64,000 bases of DNA from the NCBI RefSeq assembly GCF_900111375.1, contig NZ_FOHB01000004.1:62001-126000 (forward strand), in the 5' to 3' direction. Below are positions 1-8,613 of this stretch, in pieces (positions within the stretch are counted from its first letter, which is position 1; every line of letters begins with the position of its first letter). The notes beneath the pieces were generated by a model. The model had not been told where the DNA came from. It worked only from the letters and a program-made list of their open reading frames with translations, and did no database searches. The position numbers and the translations under genes were made by a program. This DNA is from Pedococcus cremeus (GTDB lineage: Bacteria > Actinomycetota > Actinomycetes > Actinomycetales > Dermatophilaceae).

Positions 1-926
1 CCGTGGCCCTGGTCGGCGACGCTGACCTCCACCGTGTCGCCGGCGCGCCGCACCCCGACCGCGACCTTGGTGCCGGCGTCGGAGTAGGCGATCGCGTTGC
101 CGACCAGGTTGCGCACCGCCGTGACGAGCAGCTCCTCGTCGCCGAAGACCTTCAGGTCGGGCTCGGCGGCCACCGCCAGCTCGATCTCCTTGGCGTCGGC
201 GCCGGTCCGTGACCACTCGATCGCCTCCTGCACCGCCGCGCCCACGTCGACCAGGCGTGGCTCGTGCAGGGCGTCGGCCACCTGGAGCCGCGACAGGTCG
301 ACGATCTCCTTGACCAGCTGCGCCAGCCGTGCCGTCTCGACCTGCATCCGCTGGGCGAACCGCTCCACCGCCTCCGGGTCGTCCTTGGCGTCCTCGACCG
401 CCTCGGCGAGCAGGCGCAGTCCCCCGACCGGTGTCTTGAGCTCGTGGCTGACGTTGACGACGAAGTCGCGGCGGACCTCCTCGAGACGCCGGGCCTCGGT
501 GCGGTCGTCGAGCAGGAGCAGCACGTGGCTGCTGCCGAGCGGGGCCACCCGGGCCTGCATGAACACCTGCCCCATGCCGAGCGGGCCGCGCGACAGCTCG
601 AGCTCGGCCTCGCGGATCACGCCGTCGCGGCGCACCTGCCGGGCCAGCTCACGCAGCTCGGTGTGTGCAAGCTCCTGCCCGCGCACCAGGCCGTAGGCCA
701 CCGCGGCCGGTGAGCTGTTGATGACGGCGTCGGAGGAGTCGACGACGATGGCGCTCGAGCGCAGCACCGCCAGCACGTCGCCCACCCCGGAGGGCAGCGC
801 GGGCGGCTGCTCCGGCTCCGGCACGGCATACATCTCGCGCTCGGAGTAGCGGACGGCGAGCACGGCGAACACCCCGATGACGAGTCCGGCGAAGCCGGAC
901 AGCACGGCGGCGGTACCCACGTCCAC
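1..926 (-). CDS. senX3: Sensor histidine kinase SenX3/PhoR type (3' end beyond window)
   Basis: Membrane-bound phosphate-responsive histidine kinase of a two-component system; the partner regulator regX3/phoP would lie just left of the window. Read from GTG at 926, the visible 308 residues start with one hydrophobic segment (about residues 7-25), then a PAS-like region (about 50-140), then the phosphoacceptor motif VNVSHELKTP with His161, then an N-box (NLVGNAIAYSD, about residue 287) and the start of the G-box (DQGHG), where the window ends. No strong ribosome binding site precedes the GTG; an in-frame TTG lies at 935. It is divergent from phoU with PHO-box-like repeats between them, as in Streptomyces phoRP/phoU, and next to gpmA, YbjN and mshA, as in the mycobacterial senX3 locus. 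Assignment is firm; the exact start is less so. Confidence 0.93.
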   Translation of the reverse strand, partial: MDVGTAAVLSGFAGLVIGVFAVLAVRYSEREMYAVPEPEQPPALPSGVGDVLAVLRSSAIVVDSSDAVINSSPAAVAYGLVRGQELAHTELRELARQVRRDGVIREAELELSRGPLGMGQVFMQARVAPLGSSHVLLLLDDRTEARRLEEVRRDFVVNVSHELKTPVGGLRLLAEAVEDAKDDPEAVERFAQRMQVETARLAQLVKEIVDLSRLQVADALHEPRLVDVGAAVQEAIEWSRTGADAKEIELAVAAEPDLKVFGDEELLVTAVRNLVGNAIAYSDAGTKVAVGVRRAGDTVEVSVADQGH

Positions 927-989
927 GTGACTCAATGTACGCAGTCCGTGGGGCCGCTTCTGTCGCCACCGGGTGTCCTCCGCACGCGG

Positions 990-1028
990 GTTCCCATATG
1001 TTCACCTTGGGGTCCCCGGACGTTCACA
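990..1028. promoter_or_regulatory. PHO-box-like direct repeats between senX3 and phoU
   Basis: Four direct repeat units sit at roughly 10-11 bp spacing: GTTCCC (990), GTTCACC (1000), GGTCCCC (1011) and GTTCACA (1022). This resembles the 11-bp GTTCACC-type units bound by actinobacterial PhoP/RegX3. The position between divergent senX3 and phoU, 77 bp before the phoU start, suggests autoregulation of the phosphate system. Units 1 and 3 are degenerate, so the call rests on spacing and context as well as sequence. Confidence 0.65.
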
Positions 1029-1104
1029 GCCCCGTGGGAACCTCACTCGGCACGACGACCCAGCGAGCCCGACCCCGCGAGACCACCAAGGACCACGAGC
1101 ACCC

Positions 1105-1797
1105 ATGCGCCACGCCTTCCACGAGGACCTCGACAAGATCTCCGACCAGCTCGTCGAGATGACGCGGCTGGTCGGCTCCGCCATGTCGCGGGCCACCACC
1201 GCCCTGCTGGACGCCGACATCCAGCTGGCCCAGACCGTGATCGACGGCGACAAGGCCATCGACGCGATGCGCGAGTCGATCGACGAGCTCGCCATCGACC
1301 TGCTGGCCCGCCAGAACCCGGTCGCCACCGACCTGCGCATCATCGTCACGGGCATGCGGATGAGCTCCGACCTCGAGCGCATGGGCGACCTGGCCCGCCA
1401 CATCGCCAAGGTTGCGCGCCTGCGCTACCCCGACACCGCGGTGCCGGCCGAGGTGCGCGCCGAGATCGTGCAGATGGGCAACGTCGCCGAGAAGATCGTC
1501 GCGAAGGCCGGCTCGGTCATCGCCTCCAAGGACGTCAAGGCCGCCGCCGAGCTCGACCGCGACGACGACGCCATGGACGACCTGCACCGCGACCTGCTGG
1601 CCCGCCTCATGGAGGGCCCGTGGAAGTACGGCGTGCAGTCCGCCGTCGACCTCGCCCTCATCGGCCGCTACTACGAGCGCTTCGCCGACTGGGCCGTCAC
1701 CGTCTCGCACCGGGTCATCTACCTCGTCACCGGCGAGTGGGACGAGGGCATCACGAGCATGGACCACGAGGAGCAGGAGGACGACGCGACCGACTGA
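1105..1797 (+). CDS. phoU: Phosphate signalling protein PhoU
   Basis: Cytoplasmic negative regulator that links the PstSCAB transporter to the phosphate sensor kinase. The 230-residue protein has the two tandem three-helix PhoU repeats, each with the metal-binding acidic pattern (for example SDLERMGDLARHI in repeat 1 and GRYYERFADWAVT in repeat 2). Length is normal for the family. ATG at 1105 is preferred because MRHAFHEDLDKI is the typical N terminus and an AAGGA lies upstream at 1088-1092; the reading frame is open further upstream but would run through the PHO-box region. It is divergent from senX3 and followed by a long hairpin terminator shared with the convergent gpmA. Confidence 0.95.
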   Translation: MRHAFHEDLDKISDQLVEMTRLVGSAMSRATTALLDADIQLAQTVIDGDKAIDAMRESIDELAIDLLARQNPVATDLRIIVTGMRMSSDLERMGDLARHIAKVARLRYPDTAVPAEVRAEIVQMGNVAEKIVAKAGSVIASKDVKAAAELDRDDDAMDDLHRDLLARLMEGPWKYGVQSAVDLALIGRYYERFADWAVTVSHRVIYLVTGEWDEGITSMDHEEQEDDATD

Positions 1798-1840
1798 CGC
1801 GTCACCTCCCCGCCCCGTCGCAGACGCAGGCAGGAAGAGA

Positions 1841-1882
1841 GACAGGCCCGGTATGCCGCGTGCACGGCATACCGGGCCTGTC
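1841..1882. terminator. Bidirectional hairpin between phoU and gpmA made of paired GTATGCCG words
   Basis: A perfect 18-bp stem, GACAGGCCCGGTATGCCG (1841-1858) against its complement (1865-1882), with a 6-nt loop. Each arm carries one copy of the octamer GTATGCCG, head to head. It lies 44 bp after the phoU stop and 33 bp before the gpmA stop on the other strand, as expected for a shared terminator. There is no clear T-tract. Confidence 0.85.
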
Positions 1883-1914
1883 GCCGTTGCGGGCTGCGCC
1901 CGGTGGGCTCGGCG

Positions 1915-2658
1915 TCAGTGGCGCTGGCCCTGGGCCGCCACGGCGGCGGCGGCCTCGGCAGCCGCCTCGGGGTCGAGGTACTCCCCCGGCCTCGTCGGCA
2001 TCATGTCCTCGCCGAGGGTGTAGACGAGCGGCATGCCGGTGGGGATGTTGAGGCCGGCGATGTCGTCGTCGCTGATCTGGTCGAGGTGCTTGACCAGGCC
2101 GCGCAGGCTGTTGCCGTGGGCGGTGACCAGCACCGTCTGGCCGGCGCGCAGGTCCTCCTGCAGCGGGCCCTCCCAGTACGGCATGAACCGCTCGATGACG
2201 TCCTTGAGGCACTCGGTGCGCGGCACCTCGGTGCCGGCGTAGCGCGGATCGTCGGTCTGGTCCCACTCGCTGCCGACCTCGATGGGCGGCGGCGGCACGT
2301 CGAAGGAGCGGCGCCACAGCATGAACTGCTCGTCGCCGTACTTGTCACGCGTGGCGGCCTTGTCGAGGCCCTGCAGGGCGCCGTAGTGCCGCTCGTTGAG
2401 GCGCCAGTCGCGACGCACCGGGATCCAGTGGCGGTCGCACGTGTCGAGCGCGAGGTTGGCGGTGGTGATGGCCCGGCGCAGCACCGAGGTGTGCACGACG
2501 TCCGGCAGGATGCCGGCCTCCTTCAGCAGCTCGCCGCCGCGCACGGCCTCCTGCCGCCCGAGGTCGCTCAGGTCGACGTCGACCCAGCCGGTGAAGAGGT
2601 TCTTCTCGTTCCACGTGGACTGCCCGTGGCGCAGCAGGATGAGCGTGTATGCCGTCAT
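1915..2658 (-). CDS. gpmA: 2,3-bisphosphoglycerate-dependent phosphoglycerate mutase
   Basis: Glycolytic/gluconeogenic enzyme interconverting 3- and 2-phosphoglycerate through a phosphohistidine. The N-terminal motif [20 protein letters not shown] contains the catalytic RHG (His11). The second catalytic His is in [16 protein letters not shown], and the usual RHYGALQG motif is present in [11 protein letters not shown]. At 247 residues it has the normal bacterial dPGM length. ATG at 2658 gives the standard N terminus; an in-frame TTG at 2682 overlapping the upstream YbjN stop is possible because a GAGGA lies right before it. It follows mshA and the YbjN gene on the same strand, an order also seen in mycobacteria. 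Confidence 0.95.
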   Translation of the reverse strand: MTAYTLILLRHGQSTWNEKNLFTGWVDVDLSDLGRQEAVRGGELLKEAGILPDVVHTSVLRRAITTANLALDTCDRHWIPVRRDWRLNERHYGALQGLDKAATRDKYGDEQFMLWRRSFDVPPPPIEVGSEWDQTDDPRYAGTEVPRTECLKDVIERFMPYWEGPLQEDLRAGQTVLVTAHGNSLRGLVKHLDQISDDDIAGLNIPTGMPLVYTLGEDMMPTRPGEYLDPEAAAEAAAAVAAQGQRH

Positions 2659-2678
2659 GGCGCCAAGGCTAGCGGGGC

Positions 2679-3185
2679 TCAATCCTCGAGCAGGTGGCGG
2701 AAGGCCTCGAGGTTGCGGGTCGACTCACCTCGCGAGACGCGCCAGGCCCACTCCTTCCTCATCGAGGTGAGGAAGCCGATGGCGAGCAGCTCGTTGAAGT
2801 GGGCGTCGGCCGCCTGCAGCAGGGCGCCGAGCAGCTGGTCGAGGTAGTCGGCGTCCACCCCGGCCGCCGGCAGCCGGCCCGTGACGTAGACGTCGCCGGA
2901 CGCGTCGATGGCGTAGGCGAGGCCGGGCAGGCGGAGGTTCTTGCGCAGCAGGTAGCGGTAGAACTCCTCGTGGTTCTCGTCCGGGTTGCGGATGACGAAC
3001 GCCGACACCGACAGGGTCGAGTCGGTCACCACGAGCGAGGCCACCGTCTTGAGCTTCTTCTCCCCCGGCAGGGTCAGCACGAACTCGCCGTCGCGGGCAC
3101 CGGCCTCCCACGGGATCTCCGACTCGCCGAGGTAGGCCTCGAGGACCTTCGCCAGGCGGGCCCCCTCGCCACCACCGGCCGTCAC
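2679..3185 (-). CDS. YbjN domain protein
   Basis: A 168-residue cytoplasmic protein with a YbjN-like fold, related to type III secretion chaperones; no enzymatic role is established. Visible features are the family pattern [19 protein letters not shown], a middle [20 protein letters not shown] and a C-terminal helix [21 protein letters not shown]. The GTG start at 3185 overlaps the mshA stop (GTGA), indicating translational coupling. The same mshA-YbjN-gpmA order occurs in Mycobacterium (Rv0486-Rv0487-Rv0489), so the association is old, but the reason is unknown. Confidence 0.88.
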   Translation of the reverse strand: MTAGGGEGARLAKVLEAYLGESEIPWEAGARDGEFVLTLPGEKKLKTVASLVVTDSTLSVSAFVIRNPDENHEEFYRYLLRKNLRLPGLAYAIDASGDVYVTGRLPAAGVDADYLDQLLGALLQAADAHFNELLAIGFLTSMRKEWAWRVSRGESTRNLEAFRHLLED

Positions 3186-4489
3186 GGGACCACCGCCGCG
3201 GGGACGCCGGTGAGCAGCGCCGCCTCGCCGATGGGCGACGACGTGCGCTGGACGCAGGCCTGCCGGTAGACCTCGAGAAGGCGGTCGGCCGTGCGCTCCC
3301 AGCCGAACTGGCCGGCATGGCGCACCGCCCGCCGGGCCAGCTCGTCGCGCCGCCCCGGGTCGAGCAGCAAGTCCTCGAGCTCGTCGGCCCACCGGCGGGG
3401 GTCGCGCCCGTCGACGAGCACGCCGGCGTCACCGACCGCGGTGGGCAGGCCGCCGACATCGGCGGCCACGACCGGGGTGCCGCAGGCCTGGGCCTCGACG
3501 GCGACGAGGCCGAAGGACTCGCTGTGCGACGGCACGGCCACCAGGTCGGCCGCGCGGTACCAGCGGGCCAGCTCCGGCCGGGTCACCGGCTTGACGAACC
3601 GGACGTCGGACGCGATCCCGAGGTCGCGCGCGAGGTCCTCGAGGGAGTGGGGGTGCGCCAGCCCCGAGCCGCTCGGACCCCCGAGCACGGCCACCGCCAG
3701 CCGGCCGCGCCAGTCTGGGTGGCGCTGCAGCAGGTGCGCGGCCGCCCGCACGAGCACGTCAGGCGCCTTGAGCGGCTGGATGCGGCCGACGAAGAGGAGC
3801 ACCTTGGCGTCCCGGGGCAGGCCGACCTGGTCGCGCGCCTCGCGCTGGTCGCCGGGGGTGAACACCGAGAGGTCGACGCCCGGGGGCACCACCACCACCT
3901 TGGCCGGGTCGGCGGCATACAGGTCCACCAGCTCGGCCGCCTCCTTGTCGGTGTTGGCGATGAGCCGGTCGGCGGCCTCGACGACCTGCGCCTCGCCGAT
4001 CTCGCGGCCGGACGGCTCGGGGGTGTCGCCCTCGGCGAGGTGGGCGTTCTTGACCCGGGCCATGGTGTGCATGGTGTGCACGAGCGGCACCTGCCAGCGG
4101 TCGTGCGCCAGCCAGCCGACCTGGCCCGAGAGCCAGTAGTGGGAGTGGACCAGGTCGTAGTAGCCCTCGGGGGCGTGCGCCGCGGTGCGCATGACGCCGG
4201 CCGCGAAGGCGCACAGCTGGCCGGGCAGCTCCTCCTTGCCGAGCCCCTCGTAGGGGCCGGCGGTGATGTGCCGTACCAGCACCCCGGGGGCCAGCTCGAC
4301 CACCGGGTCGAGGTCGGCCGTCGTGGTGCGGGTGAACACCTCGACCTCGACGCCGCGACGGGCGAGCTGCTTGGCGACCTCGACGACGTAGACGTTGAGG
4401 CCACCGGCGTCCCCGGTGCCGGGCCGCTCCAGCGGGGAGGTGTGCACGCTGAGCATGGCGACCCGGCCGAGAGAGTCACACAGGGGCAT
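3182..4489 (-). CDS. mshA: D-inositol-3-phosphate glycosyltransferase MshA
   Basis: First step of mycothiol synthesis: transfers N-acetylglucosamine from UDP-GlcNAc to 1L-myo-inositol 1-phosphate. GT4-family GT-B glycosyltransferase of 435 residues. The N terminus shows the MshA signature [20 protein letters not shown], followed by [16 protein letters not shown]. The C-terminal domain has the phosphate/nucleotide-binding [14 protein letters not shown] and the EX7E motif region [22 protein letters not shown] at 4489 is chosen because it gives the usual short leader; an in-frame GTG at 4540 would add 17 atypical residues. Coupled to the YbjN gene downstream. mshD lies 16 kb away in the same window. 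Confidence 0.95.
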   Translation of the reverse strand: MPLCDSLGRVAMLSVHTSPLERPGTGDAGGLNVYVVEVAKQLARRGVEVEVFTRTTTADLDPVVELAPGVLVRHITAGPYEGLGKEELPGQLCAFAAGVMRTAAHAPEGYYDLVHSHYWLSGQVGWLAHDRWQVPLVHTMHTMARVKNAHLAEGDTPEPSGREIGEAQVVEAADRLIANTDKEAAELVDLYAADPAKVVVVPPGVDLSVFTPGDQREARDQVGLPRDAKVLLFVGRIQPLKAPDVLVRAAAHLLQRHPDWRGRLAVAVLGGPSGSGLAHPHSLEDLARDLGIASDVRFVKPVTRPELARWYRAADLVAVPSHSESFGLVAVEAQACGTPVVAADVGGLPTAVGDAGVLVDGRDPRRWADELEDLLLDPGRRDELARRAVRHAGQFGWERTADRLLEVYRQACVQRTSSPIGEAALLTGVPAAVVP

Positions 4490-4569
4490 GCCGCGATTGT
4501 CCCACGGGGCACCGGAAGGCACCTCGCCGAGCGGCACCACCGGCCCTCTTCGCGCTACCCCTCGCGGCG

Positions 4570-5343
4570 CTACCGCGGGCTCGGGTTCGGGCGGGAGGAC
4601 ACGGTGACCACGGCCGAGCTCGACCAGACGTGCAGGTCGAGGCGGCCCGACGAGCGCTGGTCCACACCGCGGGCCACCCCGGCCGGGCCGATCGCCACGT
4701 CGGTTCCGAGCACGGTGGTGAACGCCGGGTCGCTCCGGCCGGTGTCGGCGGGCAGCCAGAAGTCGTTGCGCCGCAGGTTGCGGAACGGCAGCACCGGCGG
4801 CAGCCCCGTGGTGGCCGGCTTGTGCGCCAGGTGGACCACCACCCCGCTGGCCAGGGGCACGCTGAAGCCGATGCGCACCACCGGGCCGGCCAGCTCGATG
4901 CGGATCTCGACCGGCAGCGAGTTGGAGCCGTCGGAGACCTCACCGGAGTAGACCGCCCGTCCCGGGAGGAAGCGCAGGTCGGTGATGTGCAGGTGGTTGT
5001 ACTCGTGCTCGACGTGCTCGGTCGTCGCGTTGCCCGTGCCCTCCGCGGTTCCGACCACGGCGGAGAGGAACGACCCCCGCAGCACGGTCTCGGTGAGGAT
5101 GTCGTCGTCGTGGCTGAGCCGCAGCCCGGAGTCGTAGAGCGAGGCCGTCACCCCACCACCGAGGGTCGCGATGCCGCGGGCCTGCTGGTCGACCTGGAGC
5201 ATGCCGGGCTCGACGTCGGCCATGCCGCTGTCGCGGCCCAGCCAGCCGGGCACCCACGAGCTCAGCCCCAGGGCCGTGAGCGCCGCGAGCGAGAGCACGA
5301 GCGCGACCATGCTCTTGCTCACGTCACGCTTGGTCCGGGGCAC
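4570..5343 (-). CDS. Membrane-anchored protein of unknown function
   Basis: I do not recognise a family. The 257-residue product has a basic N terminus ([11 protein letters not shown]), one hydrophobic segment at about residues 12-31 and a long extracytoplasmic part rich in beta-prone stretches (for example [20 protein letters not shown] and [15 protein letters not shown]). There is no lipobox or sorting signal. GTG at 5343 is chosen since residues upstream of it look unrelated, and the start lies 57 bp from the divergent methyltransferase start at 5401. Function cannot be inferred. Confidence 0.7.
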   Translation of the reverse strand: MPRTKRDVSKSMVALVLSLAALTALGLSSWVPGWLGRDSGMADVEPGMLQVDQQARGIATLGGGVTASLYDSGLRLSHDDDILTETVLRGSFLSAVVGTAEGTGNATTEHVEHEYNHLHITDLRFLPGRAVYSGEVSDGSNSLPVEIRIELAGPVVRIGFSVPLASGVVVHLAHKPATTGLPPVLPFRNLRRNDFWLPADTGRSDPAFTTVLGTDVAIGPAGVARGVDQRSSGRLDLHVWSSSAVVTVSSRPNPSPR

Positions 5344-5400
5344 GGGTCCAACCCTAGGACCGGAGGCAGCCGAGCCGGCGCCGGCACGTACCCTGCGGGC

Positions 5401-6252
5401 GTGGCGAGCAAGCGGCCGGTGGGCACCATCACTCGGGGCACCACCAACCCCAACCGCCTCCGCCGGGTCGACCGGTGGCTGGCGGGGCCCCAGGCCAAGC
5501 GCCTCCGCCGGCACCGGCACACCCCGGTCGTGGTCGACCTCGGCTACGGCGCGTCACCCGTCACGGCGGTCGAGCTGCACGAGCGGCTGCGGAGGGTGCG
5601 CCCCGACGTGCACGTCGTCGGCATCGAGATCGACCCCGCGCGGGTCGCGGCCGCGCGCGACCTCGAGCGGCCCGGCCTCAGCTTCCGGCGGGGTGGGTTC
5701 GAGGTCCCGCTCGAGGGACGGCAGCGCCCGGTGGTCGTGCGCGCCTTCAACGTGCTCCGGCAGTACGACGAGGCGGAGGTGCCCGGGGCCTGGGCCCAGG
5801 TGCAGGAGCGGCTCAGCGACGACGGCCTGCTGGTCGACGGCACCTGCGACGAGCTCGGGCGGCGCAGCACCTGGGTCGCGGTCGACCGCTCCGGGCCGCG
5901 CTCGCTGACCCTGTCGTGGCGGCTGCGCGGCCTCACGGCGCCCTCGGAGATCGCCGAGCGGCTGCCGAAGGCGCTCATCCACCGCAACGTCGAGGGTGAG
6001 CGGGTGCACGGCTACCTCGCCGCGCTCGACCGGGCCTGGTCGTATGCCGCGCACCACGGCTCGTTCGGCGCGCGCCAGCGCTTCCTCGCGGCGGCCACCG
6101 CGCTGCGCGAGGAGGGGTGGCCCCTGCTCGACGGACCCAGCCGGTGGCGACTCGGCGAGCTCACCGTCGCGTGGGACGCCGTGGCGCCCGGCACCGACCC
6201 CGCCCAGCCAGGTGGACTGGCCACCCGGGCCCCGGAGGGTCAGCGGGCGTAG
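5401..6252 (+). CDS. Class I SAM-dependent methyltransferase-like protein
   Basis: A 283-residue Rossmann-fold protein. Motif I reads VVVDLGYGASPVTAVEL (about residues 42-58), motif II VHVVGIEIDPARVAAAR gives the acidic residue for SAM ribose, and a LSDDGLLVDGTCDELGRR segment corresponds to the motif III region. Unusually for a methyltransferase it has tyrosine in the glycine-rich loop (GYG). The N terminus is strongly basic (SKRPVGTITRGTTNPNRLRR), which could suggest an RNA or other polyanionic partner; this is inference. GTG at 5401 is the only sensible start. The 3' end overlaps the convergent cupin gene by 13 bp. Confidence 0.8.
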   Translation: MASKRPVGTITRGTTNPNRLRRVDRWLAGPQAKRLRRHRHTPVVVDLGYGASPVTAVELHERLRRVRPDVHVVGIEIDPARVAAARDLERPGLSFRRGGFEVPLEGRQRPVVVRAFNVLRQYDEAEVPGAWAQVQERLSDDGLLVDGTCDELGRRSTWVAVDRSGPRSLTLSWRLRGLTAPSEIAERLPKALIHRNVEGERVHGYLAALDRAWSYAAHHGSFGARQRFLAAATALREEGWPLLDGPSRWRLGELTVAWDAVAPGTDPAQPGGLATRAPEGQRA

Positions 6253-6605
6253 TCGTCCTCGAGGCGCACGATGTCGGCCTCGTCGAAGTCGCCGAACGCG
6301 ACCTCGAGCAGCCGGCCGGCGCGGTCGCTCTTGTTGGCCATGCGGTGCATCGTGCGCGGCGGCACCCACACCGACTCGCCGGGCTCGGCCGCCCAGGTGC
6401 GCTCGCCGACGGTGACCTCGATCGGCACGTCGAGCACCTGCCACATCTCGCCGCGGTTCTCGTGCGTCTGCAGCGACAGGCGGTGCCCCGGCTCGACCGT
6501 GATGACCTTGACCGTCACGGTCTCGTTGGAGACGAACTGCTGGAACTGCCCCCACGGGCGCTCGACGACGAAGATCTCCTCGCGCGGGTCCTGACGGTCA
6601 GACAT
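6240..6605 (-). CDS. Cupin of the mannose-6-phosphate isomerase type II family
   Basis: A 121-residue single-domain cupin. It matches the C-terminal isomerase domain of bifunctional mannose-1-phosphate guanylyltransferases: VERPWGQFQQF at the start, the metal-binding segment PGHRLSLQTHENRGEMWQVL (two His and Glu), then VWVPPRTMHRMANKS with the second-motif His. No nucleotidyltransferase domain is attached. ATG at 6605 has a good AGGGGAG ribosome binding site. Role may be mannose-6-phosphate/fructose-6-phosphate interconversion or another sugar-binding role; the substrate is not certain. It ends convergently with the methyltransferase gene. Confidence 0.82.
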   Translation of the reverse strand: MSDRQDPREEIFVVERPWGQFQQFVSNETVTVKVITVEPGHRLSLQTHENRGEMWQVLDVPIEVTVGERTWAAEPGESVWVPPRTMHRMANKSDRAGRLLEVAFGDFDEADIVRLEDDYAR

Positions 6606-6620
6606 GGCTCCCCTTGTGTT

Positions 6621-6690
6621 GGCCGGTTCGGTGTGTGGCCAGTTCGGTGTGTGGCCGGTTCGTGCGGCTGGTCGGTGCGGCTGGTTCGTG
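6621..6690. repeat. Short imperfect tandem repeat upstream of the cupin gene
   Basis: Units of 16 bp, GGCCGGTTCGGTGTGT (6621-6636) and GGCCAGTTCGGTGTGT (6637-6652), followed by a degenerate third unit beginning GGCCGGTTCG and two shorter GGTCGGTGCGGCT/GGTTCG remnants. It lies in the gap between the cupin start (6605) and the DUF2516 stop (6716), so it could vary in length without affecting a gene. Confidence 0.75.
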
Positions 6691-6715
6691 GAGGGTGCCC
6701 CGGACGCGGGGCGGG

Positions 6716-7042
6716 TCACCAGGGTCCGTACGGCCCCTGCGACGAGCCGCGTCCCCGGCCGCTGACCTGCTGCAGGGCCGGGCGCACGTCGGCGAGGTAG
6801 ATGGCCGCGCCCACGACGGCCAGGATGCCGAGGAGGTTGAGCGGCGAGAAGACGAAGACGAACCCCACCAGCGCGGCGATCCCGGTGACGATCAGCCAGA
6901 ACTGCTTGGTGCGCTTGCCGGCGGCGACGTACGCGTCCGGGCGGTGGCGCAACGCGTCGATGAACGCGAACACCTCCAGGGCCAGGGCGGCCACGCCGAG
7001 GATGAGCGTCACGGTGCTCTGCGCCGAGCCGATCAGGTTCAT
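6716..7042 (-). CDS. DUF2516 family membrane protein
   Basis: Small integral membrane protein of 108 residues with about three hydrophobic segments (residues 8-28, 46-62 and 66-86) and a Gly/Arg-rich C-terminal tail. The FAFIDALRHRPDAYVAAGKRTKQFW stretch is typical of the actinobacterial DUF2516 family; the mycobacterial relative (Rv0476) sits next to hbhA, as here within the same strand block. No function is known. ATG at 7042 starts the predicted first membrane helix directly. Confidence 0.82.
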   Translation of the reverse strand: MNLIGSAQSTVTLILGVAALALEVFAFIDALRHRPDAYVAAGKRTKQFWLIVTGIAALVGFVFVFSPLNLLGILAVVGAAIYLADVRPALQQVSGRGRGSSQGPYGPW

Positions 7043-7070
7043 GCGACCAGCCTACGGCGTCGCAGAGGGC

Positions 7071-7496
7071 TCAGACGTCCACTACGAGCGTGACGGGTCC
7101 GTCGTTCACGAGGCTGACCTGCATCATGGCCCCGAACCGCCCGGTGGCGACCTCGACACCCCGCTCGCGCAGCGCCGCGACCACGGCCTCGACCATCGGC
7201 TCGGCCACCTCGCCCGGGGCCGCACCGTTCCACGAGGGCCGTCGGCCCTTCCTGGTGTCGGCGTAGAGGGTGAACTGGCTGACGACCAGCACGGGGGCGC
7301 CCTCGTCGAGCACCGAGCGCTCGTCGCGTAGGATGCGCAGGTCGCTGATCTTGCGGGCCATCGTGGACACCTGCTCGGGCCCGTCGTCGTGCGTCACGCC
7401 GACGAGGGCCACCAGCCCCGGTCGGTCGATCGCGCCGACGACCTCGCCGTCGACGGTGACCGACGCCTCGGTCACCCGCTGGAGCACCGCCCTCAT
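7071..7496 (-). CDS. dtd: D-aminoacyl-tRNA deacylase
   Basis: Hydrolyses D-amino acids (and glycine on tRNA-Ala) mischarged on tRNA, protecting translation. The 141-residue protein has the family N terminus [20 protein letters not shown], the catalytic [20 protein letters not shown] and the C-terminal cross-subunit Gly-cisPro region [17 protein letters not shown] (the usual NDGPVT). Full length. ATG at 7496 is supported by homology, leaving 10 bp after the asparaginase stop at 7507, so the two are likely cotranscribed. Confidence 0.95.
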   Translation of the reverse strand: MRAVLQRVTEASVTVDGEVVGAIDRPGLVALVGVTHDDGPEQVSTMARKISDLRILRDERSVLDEGAPVLVVSQFTLYADTRKGRRPSWNGAAPGEVAEPMVEAVVAALRERGVEVATGRFGAMMQVSLVNDGPVTLVVDV

Positions 7497-7506
7497 CCGC
7501 CAGCCC

Positions 7507-8511
7507 TCACAGGCCCACGGCCACGACCGCACCCACGGGCTCGCCGTGGCCGAGCACCGGCGCGCTCTCCAGCGTGCCGAACGCCTCCGACTCGATCCCC
7601 AGCCGGCGCATCGCGGCGGCGAGGATCACCGGACGGGCGCGCTGCCCGCCGTCGGCGACCTTGAGCGCGATACCGCGCCCGTCGGCCAGCCCGACGGCAT
7701 ACACCGCCTCGGCGCCGTCCTTGGCGATGAGTCCGGGGGTGCCCTCGATGAGGGCGGTGACGTCGCGGCGGGTGCCGCCGAGGTATGCCGGGTGGCGCCG
7801 GATCGCGTCGGCGATGGTGCGCTCGTGGGTGCCCTCCTCCGCGGAGGCGAGCCGGCCGAAGGCCCGCGCGAGCCCGGCGAGGCTCACCGCCATGACGGGT
7901 GCGCCGCAGCCGTCGACCGCCATCGCGGCGACGGGCTCCCCGGCGAGCTCGGCGAGGGTCTGCTCCATCGCCTGCTGGAGCGGGTGGCTGGGGTCGCGGT
8001 AGGTGGCGGTGTCCCAGCCGTTGACGACACAGGTGGCCAGCATCGCGGCGTGCTTGCCGGAGCAGTTCTGGGCGAGCGAGGACTTCTCGCGGCCCTCGCG
8101 CCGCCACCGGTCCTGCTCCTGCGCGTCGTAGGGGAAGTCAGGCGTGTTCTGCAGGTCGGCCTCGGTGAGCCCGGCGCCGGAGAGGATGCGGCGCACCCCC
8201 TCGAGGTGGAAGTCCTCACCGGAGTGGCTCGAGCACGCGAGCGCGAGCAGCTCGGGCTCGAGCACCAGGCCGTGGCGCACCATGGCGAGCGCCTGCAGCG
8301 GCTTGTTCGACGAGCGGGGGAAGACCGGGTCGTCCACACCGCCGAGGGCGAGCAGGGGCGAGCCGTCGGCGGCAGTCGCCACCAGGCTGGCGCGGTGGGC
8401 CGACTCGACGAAGCCGCCGCGCACCACGTGGGCGAGGACGGGGGCGTCGGCGAGGGCGGCCGGTGTCTGTTGCGGGGCCGTCTGCTGCTGGGCCACGGTC
8501 TGCTCGGTCAC
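7507..8511 (-). CDS. Asparaginase II family protein
   Basis: A 334-residue protein of the actinobacterial/rhizobial-type L-asparaginase II family (serine hydrolase-like, unrelated in fold to E. coli AnsA/AnsB). Family motifs seen are [18 protein letters not shown] with the Ser-x-x-Lys, [22 protein letters not shown] and [20 protein letters not shown]. It would convert asparagine to aspartate and ammonia. The low-complexity N terminus ([17 protein letters not shown]) after the GTG start at 8511 is not conserved-looking, so a later start is possible. Upstream of dtd on the same strand. Confidence 0.88.
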   Translation of the reverse strand: MTEQTVAQQQTAPQQTPAALADAPVLAHVVRGGFVESAHRASLVATAADGSPLLALGGVDDPVFPRSSNKPLQALAMVRHGLVLEPELLALACSSHSGEDFHLEGVRRILSGAGLTEADLQNTPDFPYDAQEQDRWRREGREKSSLAQNCSGKHAAMLATCVVNGWDTATYRDPSHPLQQAMEQTLAELAGEPVAAMAVDGCGAPVMAVSLAGLARAFGRLASAEEGTHERTIADAIRRHPAYLGGTRRDVTALIEGTPGLIAKDGAEAVYAVGLADGRGIALKVADGGQRARPVILAAAMRRLGIESEAFGTLESAPVLGHGEPVGAVVAVGL

Positions 8512-8544
8512 GGCGCCACCCTAGCCACGGGCCCGGGCAGCGGA

Positions 8545-8577
8545 AGACCCGCCCACGGGGTCCGGGTGGGCGGGTCT
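8545..8577 (-). terminator. Hairpin terminator after the hbhA-like gene
   Basis: A perfect 12-bp inverted repeat AGACCCGCCCAC (8545-8556) / GTGGGCGGGTCT (8566-8577) in the 102-bp gap between the hbhA-like stop and the asparaginase start. No T-tract follows. Confidence 0.65.
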
Positions 8578-8613
8578 GCCGTTGGGCCCGGTCAGGCCGG
8601 GCCGTCGGTCAGC

